Shown here piece after piece: positions 37,418-50,175 of a stretch of 64,000 bases of DNA. Each line of letters begins with the position of its first letter. Position 1 is the first letter of the stretch. Position numbers and translations under genes: made by a program. The DNA lies in assembly GCA_959347315.1 (NCBI GenBank), contig OY365806.1:37480505-37544504 (forward strand), read 5' to 3'. The DNA is from Bimastos eiseni (taxonomy: Eukaryota > Annelida > Clitellata > Crassiclitellata > Lumbricidae). The notes under the pieces were generated by a model. It had not been told where the DNA came from. It made no database searches and saw only the letters and a program-made list of their open reading frames with translations.

Positions 37418-37904
37418 CAGAGGTTCTCAAACTGAGATCTGCCTGGTGGTCTGCAAGCAGGAGCCTAAAATTTATGTCATTACTGTCATAAAAAGACTTC
37501 AATTTCTTCTTTTGGAATAAAAATAACTCTGCCTATAATATCCTATAGCACCTATATGCTTACATAAAATTAAAATGAACATTGTAGCAGTATGCAACTA
37601 CTGTTTTATTTTGAGGTTTAAACATTTATTAAAATTAATAGTAAATCGATGAAATATTCATACTGAATATTATTTTTATTATCAAATCTATTATACTAAA
37701 GTTATAGTCGCACAGTTCTCACAGTATAGTTATATATTTATTATAATATTACAACTACATATTATACTATAATAAGAATAATAATAATAATAGTAATAAT
37801 AATAATAGCCATAGTGCGCTAGTGTCACAATTTCAGTGGCGGTCAACAAACCAGACAAAAAATTTATTTGTGGTCCTTGAGACTCAAAAGGTTGAGAACC
37901 ACTG
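37418..37904. mobile_element. hAT-type element, 487 bp, with 8-bp target duplication
   Basis: The left end CAGAGGTTCTCAAACTG and right end AGGTTGAGAACCACTG are inverted. The flanks CCCTCAAG (37410-37417) and CCTTCAAG (37905-37912) match 7 of 8. The CAGTGGTTCTCAACC-type terminus is a familiar hAT signature. It includes an (AAT)n patch at 37770-37810 and no transposase frame. Confidence 0.9.
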
Positions 37905-38203
37905 CCTTCAAGGACACTAACTTGCACAACAGTGCACTACGTGTCTAGATGCAAACAAATATTCCTGTAAATGTCAGGTTGACTTAATGGCCCACAGATT
38001 ACATTGCCCTTGAATTATCTTTCTTATAGGCCTTCATACCTAGCTTATAGCTGTAGGTACATTCAAAACCCTAAATAATGGAGGTATGCTGTTCAAACTG
38101 GTGCAACTTAGCCTGTTGGCCTCGAATTCCCTGTGCAATATGATGTTAACCCAGAGTTCCCCACGCATCAAAACCAAAAAATCGGTTTCCTGGGTCAAGA
38201 GGG

Positions 38204-38274
38204 TTAACACTTTAACAATAACATTGTACAGAAAGTTATCGGAAAACCAATGCAGCTTGTCATAAAAGTGTTAA
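38204..38274. mobile_element. 71-bp TTAA-bounded element, copy 3
   Basis: TTAACACTTTAACAATAACA at the left and CATAAAAGTGTTAA at the right; TTAA to TTAA is exactly 71 bp. The right half, GGAAAACCAATGCAGCTTGTC, resembles GGGAAACCAATCTGGCTGGTC in the copy at 54809, linking it to the family although the arms are worn. Confidence 0.6.
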
Positions 38275-39334
38275 GCAAGCTACAAATTTTCTTGATTTAA
38301 TTGCAAATTAAATCAACTGGGCAAAATAATCACCAATATTATAAACAACTAGTTTACATATTGTATTCATGAATGATCTCTAATATGGAAAATATATGCA
38401 AAACTGAAACAGTAACAAAATTATATAACATAATTACCAATCACAGCTAACAACTTCTAGAACAGATGCTTCAATTTAAAATTGTTAGCTCATTACAATA
38501 TATACATAGATCGATATAACAAATCGGCATTATCAAATTCAGTTACAATTTCAAAGGCTTATAGAGCCATAGTTGTTTCAACAAGAAATGAAATTGTAAA
38601 CAGTTACACATTAACAAGCCACATCAAAACTCAGAAGGCCTTAGAATCTCACAGATTTTGGACTCATTCCATATGTATAAATTCACTGAAAACGATAATT
38701 ATACAAAACACCACAACCAACAGAACTGTTTCACACTCCCATAAATGTGTAAGCAAGCTAAGAATGTGTCGCTGATGGCAATCGTCCTAATCAAAGGCAA
38801 ACTATTGAACCCGAGGCTGATATTAGGACAAACATGAAAATAGCAAACATGGAAGTAGTTAGATTGGATAACATATATTAAACAGGTCATTAATTGTACT
38901 AATAAAGCAATTAGCCTTGATAACTCCGCAAAGGTCGTATTCATAGACTGTGAGTGCATTTGTGTGATCAATAAAATGTTTGACAGCCTTACGTCAAAAA
39001 ATCTATAAGGCCACCTAATCAACAGATGATTTCAATTATGAGCTGGGATTCAAAACCAAATCACATTTCCAACAAGTTGGCCTTCCACAGCCACTATATT
39101 CAGTGTTTAATACAAGTGCAAAATTTAACCAGTTACACTTTGAATTGAAAAAGAATTATGAAAAGTGCTCTACATGTTACAAAGAGATTTAAAGCAGGAC
39201 AGAAGTAATGTATTATCACATTCACAATTATTACAAACACAAAGTTTTTTGCACTGAGCTTTAGGCATGGCAGTTTTTCAAGTACTCTCTGTGGTGGCAT
39301 GTCAATGGAGTAATTGCTCAGCATTCACCATATT

Positions 39335-42300
39335 TTAGCCCCATTGTTCTTCTGTTCTCCCAAACTTGAAAATGAGGCCCCTGCAAGACAAAAAACAAGC
39401 AGGATTAGGAAACTGTTGCATATAATTATACGTGTGATCAACTGAGCTTCTTTGGGTCGCTTGTGGCTTGACATCCCTAACGCCCTTCCCAGTCCACCCA
39501 GCGAATTACGTGCTCTCCTTTGCTGCAGTTTATTAAATGAAGTAATAAGCGGACTAACAAAGAAACTAATATCATCTTGTCAGACAGCCTTTAATTTATA
39601 TTCCTATTGTTCCCAGCTCATTTAAATCATCTATTATTTAAAAGTATCTGTCATTAACTGTTATGTTGAGTTCAATAAAAACACATGGTTATGGTTAACC
39701 AGCATGAAGCAAAGCAATACCAAAATACCAGTACTGCAAAGTTAAACAAAATATAGGCCTACATGTACATTTGTACCTACCCACCTAAACATTTTTCTTG
39801 TTAATCATTCAACAAACTACTCAACAACATTATATCGAAATTTTTATTCCTGAGCACAGACCATTCTACATGCATTAATGCCAAATGATCGAGCCTTGCA
39901 TCTATCAGACTTGATCACAGGTAATTTTTATACGTTTCATAGCAGAAAAAGACCTCTTTCCAGAACGGCTTGTGACGAGAAGTGACAAGTAAATGTGCAA
40001 ACAAATGTACATGTTTGGAAACTATCCTGCATTTAATTGTAAACAATAGTTCGAAGCATTCTCAAAGCAATAGGCCTAGAGGTCCCATTATTTTCACCTA
40101 TTTGAATTAGCCATACATCAGATTCATGTTCATTCCTCCACTCTTGAAAATGATGAATTTCTTTGGGGAAGCTGGTATTGAGGTCTTCTTGGTAGGTATT
40201 CACTAGCCTCTGAACTTTGGTCACCATTTACCTAGATCATTTTTGAAGGGAAGCCGAATTTGCCAGAAACCACACCATATGCTTCCAGCCTCTTCTGAAG
40301 TGCTGCTAACATGGAGCGATGGATGGATGGATAACACTCTATTAAACACTACAGGTATTAGTTGGTAGCATATATCATATATGTGTTGATGCTATTTCGC
40401 AGACCTTTATCAATATTTTGAAACATGTGTATGTGATAAACTGAATCAAACTGAATAACAAAATGAAATAATTCAAATTCTGCTCTACTTACCCAAAAAA
40501 TATACATGCATTTTGGAGGAAAAGAGCAATGCCAGGCCAGTTTGGCTGTTTACCTACAGCAAATACAACAATCCGTATTTAGTAGCATGTATCATTAGTG
40601 TGAATAATGTTAGATCATAATTTTAAAATAAGGTCAAGCCATGTATGCTAATGTAAGATCAATCACTCATATCATATGTTGCTACACAGTCGTGATCCTG
40701 AAAGTTAGTTATCCAATGAATACCAGGTCAGATTCGACATTAGATCACTCCTCAACAAGACACATTTGTAGATACACAAAGTTGATTCGTACAAGTACAA
40801 ATTGTTGTCCACGGTATCATAACACGATGTTATTCACAAACAGAGCTATTTTTCTAGACAAAATGTGCTGGAACGCATCTGTATTGTCGAAAGAAATGAC
40901 ACAAAAATTAGCTAATAAATAAAATAAATTTTATAGGACACAAAGATCACAATCTGTACACTTACTTATAGATCTTAGAATGTGAAAAATTGAAATTGTA
41001 AAGTTTTGTATCAAATTCCAGAGTTTTTGCACAACTACTATTTTTATTTTTTTATTAATTGTAAAAAGGTGGCAGAATTCCGTGCTGGCGCATTCCACCA
41101 GAAAAAAAGCACTGTTCACATATAAACCATATGCACCAGAAGCAATAATAATATCTTCAAAATTTACAATGTACAAAAAGAAAATAAGTGCCATATTGTA
41201 GTTTTCTGTAAGATATACAAATAATAAAGTGTAGCTATTACACTACATCTGAGCAAAATTTACCATTTTATAATGCTCAAATCTGCCCAATGATTCAAGC
41301 ACATGCTTGTAATGTAAATGTAAACCTTCATAAATGTCTTCATGCCCACAAAAGCCACATCAAGGGACCAGCTTATTCACTGGCGCTATCGCTATACCAA
41401 ATCAAGTCCACAATAGCCATTCTGGTGGCAGGTCAAAATCCTAGGGTAACTTTAAAAAGTCAATGGGACTAATTGAAGCCAAACATAATGCACTGTTTGC
41501 ATCAGCCATCACTTAGTCTCTCTAGAAAAGTCTTAAGTTAGTACTAAATCAACTGTCTACATACAGTGTCTGGTATAATTTTACTAAAAGTTCAATCGTC
41601 TCCTTTTAACAACTTACCTGGTACAACATAAACACCAAACAATACTCCAGAGGCAGCAATCAGCGAACCAAAGCTGAGTATGAACCCAATGAAAAACCAA
41701 ACTCGTGATCCTAAAAGACAACACAGCAGGTTTGTCATCTAGTTTGGTCATAATAGATGAATATATATAAAATGAATAAATATACAGGATAGACAGACAG
41801 TGGCAGATAAAAAAACTCAATTAAGCATTGTTGTTATGGCAATAATTTAGGAAAACAAATGATAAACCATAATAACGCTGCTATGTTCACAATAGGATTA
41901 TGTTCTAATTATGTATACAATTTTTTTAAATATGTCATTTTTCAGATGTTTGTTATACAAAGATTCATATACAATTCCATATACTATATGACTCATCTGA
42001 CTGAAACTAGGTGGATGTTGCAACACATGCTAACAAGATAACCCAAATGTGATAAAAAGTCAATTTGATCAATTTATAGTTTTTGACAGAAAGTGATGTA
42101 CAAAACTGTTTAAAAAATAAAAATAAAAAATTACATTCTTAATGGTGCTTATTTTTTAGTAGCCATTGTCGTAATAATTTAAAGACTTCATAAAATGTGC
42201 CATATCCTGTCATTCACAGCTTCACTTAAGGCTAACATGGCAAACTTGGTATGAGTAGAAAGCTCAGATTTCTGCCTAGTGTAAACCCTATTATACAGCA

Positions 42301-45300
42301 AACAGAAGCCAGGTAATCAAATTGTAAAGAAATTGAGTTAAGCCTGGTTTTGGTCAGATGGGTCACATTTATAATAAATTTGTAAAACAAGTGTTTAAAA
42401 GCAAATAAATCATCATCATCAATTCCTGACACCTGCCGTCGGCATTGATGTGTACGAATAAATGTTCTCCGTTGTCCTAGGTAATTTGACAAGTCCACTG
42501 CTCTGCCTAGTGTTAATCCAAGTGACGTCAAATCCTCATTTTTTGTTCAGCATAGTCTTGGCCTGCCCATGTTTCTAATTTTTCACTGAATTCTGCATGT
42601 AGTGCATTGTGCTGGATTTGGTTAACTTATATTCTCTCTAGATACTGGTCCAAGCCATTGGAGTCTTCATTGAATAACTTTGTCTACCAGAGTTGTTCAG
42701 ATACCCAATGACTGTCTTAGTCATCATAACTGATCTTCTGCAGTGTTGAAATCCCTGTGATTTTTTACAACCAACTCATTTCTGCTCTAAGAACTCTTTT
42801 CTCATTTGCTCTACACCATCTGATCAATATAGAAAAATTGGCTGCATCATCATCTCACGTATATTTTATCTTGATTTCATATGCTAATTCTTAGCTTCTC
42901 CATATCCTGTCTACCAGTCCAAATGACTTGTGAAGTGCATCCAATTCTCCCTTGTATGTCTTTTTCATATTAGCCATTCTATAGACAACTGATCGACTTG
43001 TTCAATAGCATCTCCTTAAATTGTGATGTTAACTGGTCTCTCTGTTGCCTTTTAAATCACCATTGTTCTGGTTGTCTCTAAATTAATCATTTGGCAAATT
43101 TTTATACTTGTTTTGTCAAACCGCATCATAACATCCTGTAGCAATCGAAGAGTATTTACTAGCCCTCCATTTAATTTGATTCCTGCTTCAGTGTTGTTAA
43201 GGCTGAGTTACATTACTGCCCAGCGTAATTTTCTATTAAAAAGTCATGAGAATAAAATACATCTTTGTCATACTACTGTTTTTGTGTGAAAGTAATCTGT
43301 AATGTTTTTTCATCTTTTATGGCACTTGATGATTTTCGATATGAAAATATGTTATTACTGTGTCCCTTTAAACCATCGGCAAAATAAAAGATCATGTGAT
43401 GTTTGTGTAATGTTTGTTTTTCCAGAACGTCAGCTATGACATGAAGAGTGCTCTTTACAGGCGTCTAAATGGTACCATGCAATTCGTTAGATAACTACAC
43501 ACAACCATACAATGCTTTGAGAGAGAAACACCAAACAAAGTGATAAACAAGCAATTTCTCATTTTTGAAATAGCCAGTTTTAATTCTTTGCATCAAGTGT
43601 ATATTTGCAATTAAATAACAATCAACTGCATAATAATAACAATAAAAATATCGAAAACCTTCAGGTAAAGGATTTAATTCAATTCAACATCACACATTTT
43701 ATGCTGTGCTTGACTAAGTGATCAGATGTAACTAACCAGTCTGTCCAAAACATCCTTCAACGTAATTGTCGCCTCTTATTGCGCTATTTGACACAGAATT
43801 TATCCTAAAAACAACATTTCATGAATATAGAAACTTGAGTGCATTAACAACTGCCTTAATTAACAGATAATATGTATGCATATATCTTTGAATGCATTGT
43901 ATGTACTGTAGGTAATCTAATCCAGTTACAACAATAGCACCATTTTCAAACCGCAGAAGACATCGATTAGGGCATAACCAGACATCGTCTCAGCCGAATA
44001 TCCCGTTTTTCGGGAATATTCTGAGGTATTCGCCTCAGCAAATATTACACATACAAATAGTTGTAAATCATTTATTATAAACATTTAACAATCCAAAAAC
44101 GAAAACTAAACATTTGAAGCCGTATTAGTAGTTATTACAGGCACAAACATTTATCTTGCTAATTATTCACAAGACAAACGGCGAAGGTGGTGAAAGTCGA
44201 AAATATAAAGCTCCGCCTGTGGATGGTAGGCCTTCTCACCGGGACGGAGTTGCAATTACTATTCGGTTCGTGCCAGAATCCAGCAAATAGTGCAACCAAA
44301 TATTTGGATTTGATACTCGGTGGAAATTGTCTACTCGGTTATGCCCTAGCATCAATGGACGATTGCTCCAGAAGAAACTGTAGTCAATATCAGAAATAGT
44401 TGGAGAAGACCAGTAAACATTTAGAGTGGTAGAGAAACCTCATGCATGTTATGTATACACATGTAAATTTGTATGAATGCATATATCAGCATATATGTAC
44501 ATTTATTAGAATATGCATCCAATGGCGTCCATGTTATATAAATACATTAATTTGTATATTATATACATATAGGTAAGTCTTTGCTTTGCCTCCAAACATT
44601 TCTGAACTAAAAGCAACAAGGCAGTAAGAGATGAGGTGGCTGACAGCCTCTGATGGAGGAAGGTATCAGAGGGCTCAAGAAATTATTAATGCTTTATGTG
44701 ACCCATTCCAAACTGTATAGTTATCTGGACCCCAAATTAGAGCATCATAAACAGCTGCTAGAAGTATGCCTCTGGCTATGAAATCCATTGTAAGACTAAC
44801 ATGAAAAGTGCTAGTGTCGCAAAAACACCGATCGTGTGGCAGGCATGATGGAAGTCGCTTTGACTTGGATACATGACAGCAGCATCTATAACGATCCACC
44901 AGCCAACGCTGAACTGTTTCAAAAACATAAAATACATGTATAAAAATAAGCAACACAGGTTTAATGAATTACAGAATTAATTACAAAGCTGATAAGTTAT
45001 ACACGGCCACTGATAAACAAGCCCAAAGGTGCAACATCAAAAACCTCTTATCAATAACTAGCTAGGGCAGCCAGTGCCCTGGTAAAGACAGCTTTTTGGC
45101 CCTGGCGAGGAGGAAGACGGCAGCCGCCCCCTCTACTGGGTGTCCGAGGTGTTCCCCGAGCGAACGGCGAAAGCTTCGAGTGAACAGCTGTAAAAGTGTG
45201 TAAATGCATAAACAGAGAGACAGACACATACACAGAATCTAGATATACATGTAAATAACTAGTATTTATGGTACATACCCACGTGACTGACTGTGCAAAC

Positions 45301-45730
45301 GATACTGTATACCTGGTATGTGTATGATTTGTTGCAGGTGACACGATCCTCGCGAATAAGAAGGAAACTTTGCTTTTATGAATGTGTGAGAGGTGCGCCA
45401 TAGGTCTTTGGCCCTGGAGACCAGGATGGTTGCGGGGTTCAGGAATCCCTCTACTGCGTGTCACAGGTGTTCCCGAGCCAACGGCGAAGGTTTCAGGTCA
45501 ATAGCAGTAAAACTGTGGAAATGCATCGTTGGACAGAGGGACACACAAAAAGTCTTCTATTTTTATAAGATCATGTTTAGATGTGTTTCACAATATAGTA
45601 CGCTTCTTCGAAAATGCAAACCACGTACCAAAGCACCTCCCGTGACTGAAGCAACAAAGTTCCTCCGCTCTTTGACGACATTCCAGATCTCCCAGTCAGG
45701 ACAGGTACATTTATCAAGACAGCCGGCCAT
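39335..45730 (-). CDS. TMEM50A: TMEM50A/B-type transmembrane protein, complete coding region
   Basis: Coding exons on the - strand: 45730-45629, 44913-44801, 43804-43737, 41710-41618, 40553-40493, 39380-39335 (TAA at 39337-39335). All borders are AG/GT and phases agree; the total is 483 nt, 160 residues (vertebrate proteins about 157-158). It starts [18 protein letters not shown]. Four hydrophobic segments: [16 protein letters not shown] with its upstream flank; [52 protein letters not shown]. Diagnostic family blocks [31 protein letters not shown] and [12 protein letters not shown] are all present. The family sits in ER/Golgi membranes with no well-defined biochemical activity. Whether it corresponds to vertebrate 50A, 50B or a single pre-duplication ancestor cannot be told here. 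Introns hold a MITE and an old LINE remnant. Confidence 0.95.
42620..43210 (-). pseudogene. Old LINE reverse-transcriptase C-terminal remnant
   Basis: Read on the - strand, broken frames give [41 protein letters not shown] then [18 protein letters not shown] and WLGPVSREY. Order and spacing resemble the post-catalytic part of LINE reverse transcriptases (NxxKTKVM ... I.I.G..IEQV ... RWLGHVxR). There are many stops. It lies in the TMEM50A intron between exons 43804-43737 and 41710-41618. Recognition is from memory. Confidence 0.45.
43968..44348 (+). mobile_element. TAGGGCATAACC element, 381-bp copy with both ends (hAT-like)
   Basis: TAGGGCATAACC at the left and GGTTATGCCCTA at the right are exact inverses. 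The flanks ACATCGAT (43960-43967) and GCATCAAT (44349-44356) match 6 of 8, consistent with an old 8-bp hAT duplication. The right portion (TTTGGATTTGATACTCGGTG then GAAATTGT) is shared with 55420-55469 and, inverted, with 32793. Sits in a TMEM50A intron. Confidence 0.8.
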
Positions 45731-46945
45731 CCTCCAAAGTTAAGTATTCACAGCTAATCAAACATCAAACATGCTTTCATCATAACAAGCTCATTGCAGC
45801 ACATTCTAGACAAGAGATGCCAGAGTGCTAATAGGTGCCTGAGCAAAATTGGAGTAGGAGTCCCAGGAATCTTTTTCAAAAATAAATCAGAAACAGTAAA
45901 CTTCTAGCATCCAGTACATACAGAGTCAAATCAGATTTATAAACAACGTAATTTTGATTTTCAAAATCAGTCACAAACATTATGTAAAACTCATTAAGCC
46001 TAAAAAAGGGCATATGTGAACTTTTAATCTCAAACTGTGTAGTCTTCAAGCAATGCTTTGCACGCCAGAAAAACATTGTCGGTGAGCTAAATGGCCCACA
46101 GTAAAACTCATTGACACCCACCGTTGTTCTAGGCATTCACAGATTTACTCACTCAATCGCATAATCGAGAGATCCCAAGTGCTGACACACTAACCAGGTG
46201 TAGTTTTATCACCTGTATGCTATACAGATGAATCTATTCCTATAGTGATCGCAATTTCTATTGCTTGCTTTCTCTATTCTTTTGCAGCTCTGTGAGGTCT
46301 GCTCTGTAATTGCTTACTATGACTTTTTTAGTGATTGTACATTCTTGATTGCTCACACATGATGTTCCACAGGGAGTTTGCAAGTAGTTATGTAAAACAC
46401 ATACTTACTTATATTATTACAAATATATGTTACCCCAGAAGCAATATATCTTTAAAATTAGCATCATAAACAGAGAGTAATTTGACAACCTCACAAGCAC
46501 ACAAGACATGCTACCAGAGTGGCTATGCATGCTAAGAATTAGTCAAATTATTAACTAAAATAACAATGGCTTTAATTGGTTCAAAGGACGTACATCGTAC
46601 AGTCTGTGTCAAAACAAGTTCAATTCTCAACCTCTGGTAACCGGACTTAAACCTCCTTTGAACTACCCTTTGGAAAACCGCTTATGACCATGACTAGACT
46701 CGAGGCTCATAAATAAGTCCTGCACTTGGCTTTTAAGTGGCGCCTTAGAAGTTGGAGATTACGATTAGTCGATCACTAGAGTGTCATGAGAAATAAATAA
46801 ACTAATACTGTCTTTCATTAATTTGTATATTGCAAACATTGGAATCTATTAGAAATATAGGTAAAGGTGCCTTTTAGCATATTTTATTATTGGATAAATC
46901 TTCTGTGGCGGAAAGTTCGGCCGTTGTAAACACGGAAATTTTACT
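45731..46945. other. Region upstream of TMEM50A
   Basis: No coding exon recognised. It may contain a non-coding first exon or intron of TMEM50A if transcription starts at the E2F/NRF1-bearing block near 46.95 kb. Confidence 0.35.
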
Positions 46946-46949
46946 TCTG

Positions 46950-47010
46950 CGGTAGAACCAATATAAAATTTCGCGGGAAAAGTCCTCTGCGCCTGCGCTA
47001 CCTTTGGCAC
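46950..47010. promoter_or_regulatory. Candidate promoter with CCAAT, E2F-like and NRF1-like sites
   Basis: Within 60 bp: CCAAT (46958-46962), TTTCGCGGGAAAA (46969-46981, E2F consensus) and TGCGCCTGCGCT (46988-46999, one mismatch from the NRF1 palindrome). This GC-rich cluster in AT-rich DNA lies about 1.2 kb upstream of the TMEM50A ATG and is a reasonable housekeeping promoter for it, perhaps bidirectional. Inference only. Confidence 0.4.
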
Positions 47011-47189
47011 ACACGCACTGTTATAAACTCCTTAAAATGTTATATATGTGTTGTGAGGGTTGGTCAGGGTCAGGTTAAGCATTGTGAGGGTTGGTTAGAG
47101 TTTGTGTCGTTCTTAGAGATTTATCCTTTATTATTTGACATGGTGTTTTAGCATATTTTATTATTTGACGTGAATAGATGTCCACCTGT

Positions 47190-47475
47190 TGCGTAAATGG
47201 ATCCGGGATCGATGAAAAGAGGACTGTGCAAATAGAAACTGGATTGATGATAGGTATTATGCTTAAATGGAAGCTGGATCAATGAAAATATCAAGCTTAA
47301 GTAGAGGCTGGCTGGATTGATGAGAGAATGCCGTTACGATGGAAGTGGAATCGATGGAAAGAAGCCCATGTACGCAGAAACTGGATTGATGAAGAGAAGT
47401 ATACCTAAACGGAAACCGGATAGATGAAAAGGATCATATGCCTGAGAAGAAGCTGGATTGGTAGAAAGAATTCTG
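47190..47475 (+). repeat. Degenerate 35-40 bp tandem repeat (GAAGCTGGATTGATGAAAAG)
   Basis: About seven loose copies of a unit reading roughly GAAACTGGATTGATGAAAAG then AAGTATACTTAAATG. Related single or paired copies occur at 50880-50950 and in inverted orientation at 51960-52080. Confidence 0.75.
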
Positions 47476-47920
47476 TTGTTTTGGGCCAGTTCAACGTTTT
47501 TCTTTAGTACATTGCTTGCAGCAGTGCTAATAATACTTTAATACGCTATTATTTTCTGAAACAAATTATGTTCATCTAGATATGCTAAAATGCACCTTTC
47601 CCGAAAAATAAAGTAACGATAAGTTGCTTAAATCTATATCGCTTCTATTCACACACCAGACGAGAAAAACAAACAACAAACGCGGTAGTCTTACGGATAT
47701 CCCTTGAAAATCATTCACTCAATATTCATGAACAACATTTATTTCGTTCTCTGTCAGAACCTAAATTGTACTCCCTTCGATAAATTATATAGCGCCGTCA
47801 AAACGTCACAAGCGATATATTACAATGCCCAGAATTCGTCTGAGTCTTGCTGAGCGACATCGTTCTGCAGATTCTAATGGATACCAACTAATTGACCGAT
47901 GACTGACTGATGTACATTTT

Positions 47921-47965
47921 ATTTTACGACGCATCCATATAACACGGATGATATGAATTGACTGA
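47921..47965 (+). repeat. Dispersed ACGACGCATCC repeat, third copy
   Basis: TTTTACGACGCATCCATATA then ACGGATGATATGAATTG, matching the core at 19025-19060. Confidence 0.55.
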
Positions 47966-48104
47966 TGTGGTTCCTAGTTGTTTATATATAGTCTTGAAAT
48001 CATTGACAACCTATTTGATTTGACGCAGCGCTCGTGAATAGACTAGTGCCCTGAGCTTGGCTTTCGATTTGCGCTTTAGACTTTGAAGATTACGATAACG
48101 GTTA

Positions 48105-49363
48105 GAGGCCGTTCACATGTTATATAACGCTCAAGGGGTAGGTGGGTGGGTTAGGGTTTTGTTAGCGTTATATTTTGTAGGGTGGGGATAGGTGGATGGT
48201 TTTGTTATATAACAAACTTTTTCAGCTTATGCTATTTTGTCTGTTTGCCTGCCAATTGGAAATTTCATGTACCACGGACCTTCATTGTTTAATCGAAGTT
48301 CACAATACGTTGTGAACCAAAACTAGCACCATTAGCTGCCACCTGGCGAATTGATTTGACCTTCCTACTTATTATTTATAAATCCACGTTTAACAATTTG
48401 CTGTTTACAATTTTAACAATTTCCTGTGCATATCTTTAAACGCTCTAAAATTCAATTCTGTGTGCTTTGTTTTGATTCTGGCTTAAATTAAAATCAATTA
48501 ACTTTAAATAATTATTTTGGTAGGTATTATCAAGATGTTTGATTTCATTTTCTATAGTATGTGTAATGATTTCATTTTCTATAGTATGTGTAATGATTTC
48601 ATTTTCTAAAGTTTGTGTAAATTGATTATGTTTGCTTAAATACCCAATTGCAGTTGTAGTATACATTAGCTCAGTATACATCATACGCTCTTAAATAGGT
48701 AGAGTTGTACCGCAAACCTATCGATAAATACCTGATAGTGCAATATTAAACCAATTCATTCTGTGTGATAGGTCTATAATGTTCATTTCTAGTGCAAAAC
48801 AGGCGGGAAACTAAAATGGTGCTTTTAAATAGGATGTACGTCACTACCATGCATTATCATATGCTGTTTAAGTAGGCTTGCATGTACATACATGGTGACA
48901 ATCGTCGACTACCGTTTATTAGTTACCGGAATTAATACAAGTGAATTTAGCGCCATTAAAAGCCCGATTATTAAGATGCAGTGGAGCTTTATACATCCGG
49001 TCTAATCATTATTGGCACGAGAAAGTGCATAATTTGAAGGTAGCTTTTAATGTTACATTGCTAATTGGGCATATGATGATTTTTACTGCAGTTCTTGAAT
49101 TGATAAAGGCAATTATCAGCTGAATCACTACTATTAAAGTGCTAACTAACATTGTATTGTTATAGAAGTGTCAAATTGTGCAATACAATAATGTCGATTG
49201 TATGTCTTTTAGCGTGCTTATAGACTGGGGTAGGGTAGGTAGCATGCCTGTTATATAATAATGGGGGGGGGGGGTCACAGCTGCTGTTATACGACGTTAT
49301 TAGGGGTAGAGACGTGGGCCAAAAATTTAGATTTTATGCGTTATATAATATGTGAACGGCCCC
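48105..49363. mobile_element. 1.26-kb Harbinger-like non-autonomous element
   Basis: The left end GAGGCCGTTCACATGTTATA then TAACGC, and the right end GCGTTATATAATATGTGAAC then GGCCCC, are inverted over 26 bp with two mismatches. TTA on both sides (48102-48104, 49364-49366) fits the 3-bp TWA duplication of PIF/Harbinger elements. No transposase was found. Inside is a 27-bp triplicate (48542-48622, ATTTCATTTTCTATAGTATG unit). Subterminal regions share GGGGTAGG(T/G) and TGTTATATAA motifs. Confidence 0.75.
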
Positions 49364-49366
49364 TTA

Positions 49367-50100
49367 TATTTAAATAGGTTAACATATAGATTATGTATAA
49401 CAATACGAGCTTGATATGCATGTAACACTCGATATAGTATAATAATAATTGTTGACTTTGTAAGTTTTGTCTATTGTACAAATTTATGGACTCATGATTG
49501 ATTATAAACTTAATTAGCCTATTATTTAATACATGTCTGTCATGTACAGACCGAGTAATGGCATTTCACGTATAAAGTTTAATCATGTGATGGAGTATAC
49601 ATAAGCTGCACTGCAACGCTAACCCAGCGCGTTCACAGGTATCGAATAATGGAACGTTCTTCAGAGACGGCTGGGGGTCCCCGCTCCCTCGCGATCAACG
49701 CCTCTCAATAAGCTGTCTCATTGGTCCGATATTCGCGTTACATGTCACCGAGGCTTCTAATCCAAGTGATCCGGTCTGCTGGATCACCAGTGAGACGGTC
49801 TACATTCCGACGAATAACTCCGCAGATCTCCACACATGAATAGGGCGAGATCGGACGCAGTGTTGTCGAAATGGAAGGACAGAGTCAAGTAGGGAATGCG
49901 TCTATTCCCATCGTAGTCGTTATTCTGATGCACAAATTCTCTTTAGTCTCTCAAAAATCCGAGGACGTCTGCTTTCTAATTGATTAAAAAATTTCATTTT
50001 GTGCCAGTACATTCCTTGTACATATCTGATGCTCTAGCATTTTTTAAATGGCCGTTCAATTAAGTATTAGTCACTTTTAATATTTGGTATCTTTTGTCCT
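49367..50100. other. Intergenic with a GC-richer block
   Basis: 49640-49930 is GC-richer with many CpG. The - strand reads DRLTGDPADRITWIRSLGDM in a short open stretch. I do not recognise it; it may be a retroelement or gene fragment. Confidence 0.3.
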
Positions 50101-50175
50101 GCTGTGATTGGTCGGAACAGAATACTGTTAGCGCGCTGTGATTGGCTGATTCAAATTCACATAGGTATTTAAACT
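50101..50175 (+). promoter_or_regulatory. Candidate promoter with two inverted CCAAT boxes
   Basis: ATTGG at 50107-50111 and 50141-50145 (TGATTGGTCGG and TGATTGGCTGA), a GCGCGC between them, and TATTTAAA at 50166-50173. Spacing is compatible with a + strand promoter upstream of the putative first exon at 50589. Confidence 0.35.

Noticed and set aside
42232..42531. 99-codon - strand frame in TMEM50A intron
   Set aside because: No splice signals fit TMEM50A phases, and the six exons found already give a full-length protein.
44187..44399. 70-codon frame in a TMEM50A intron
   Set aside because: Falls inside the TAGGGCATAACC MITE.
48445..48684. 79-codon frame with NEIITHTIE repeats
   Set aside because: Translation of the 27-bp triplicate inside the Harbinger-like element.
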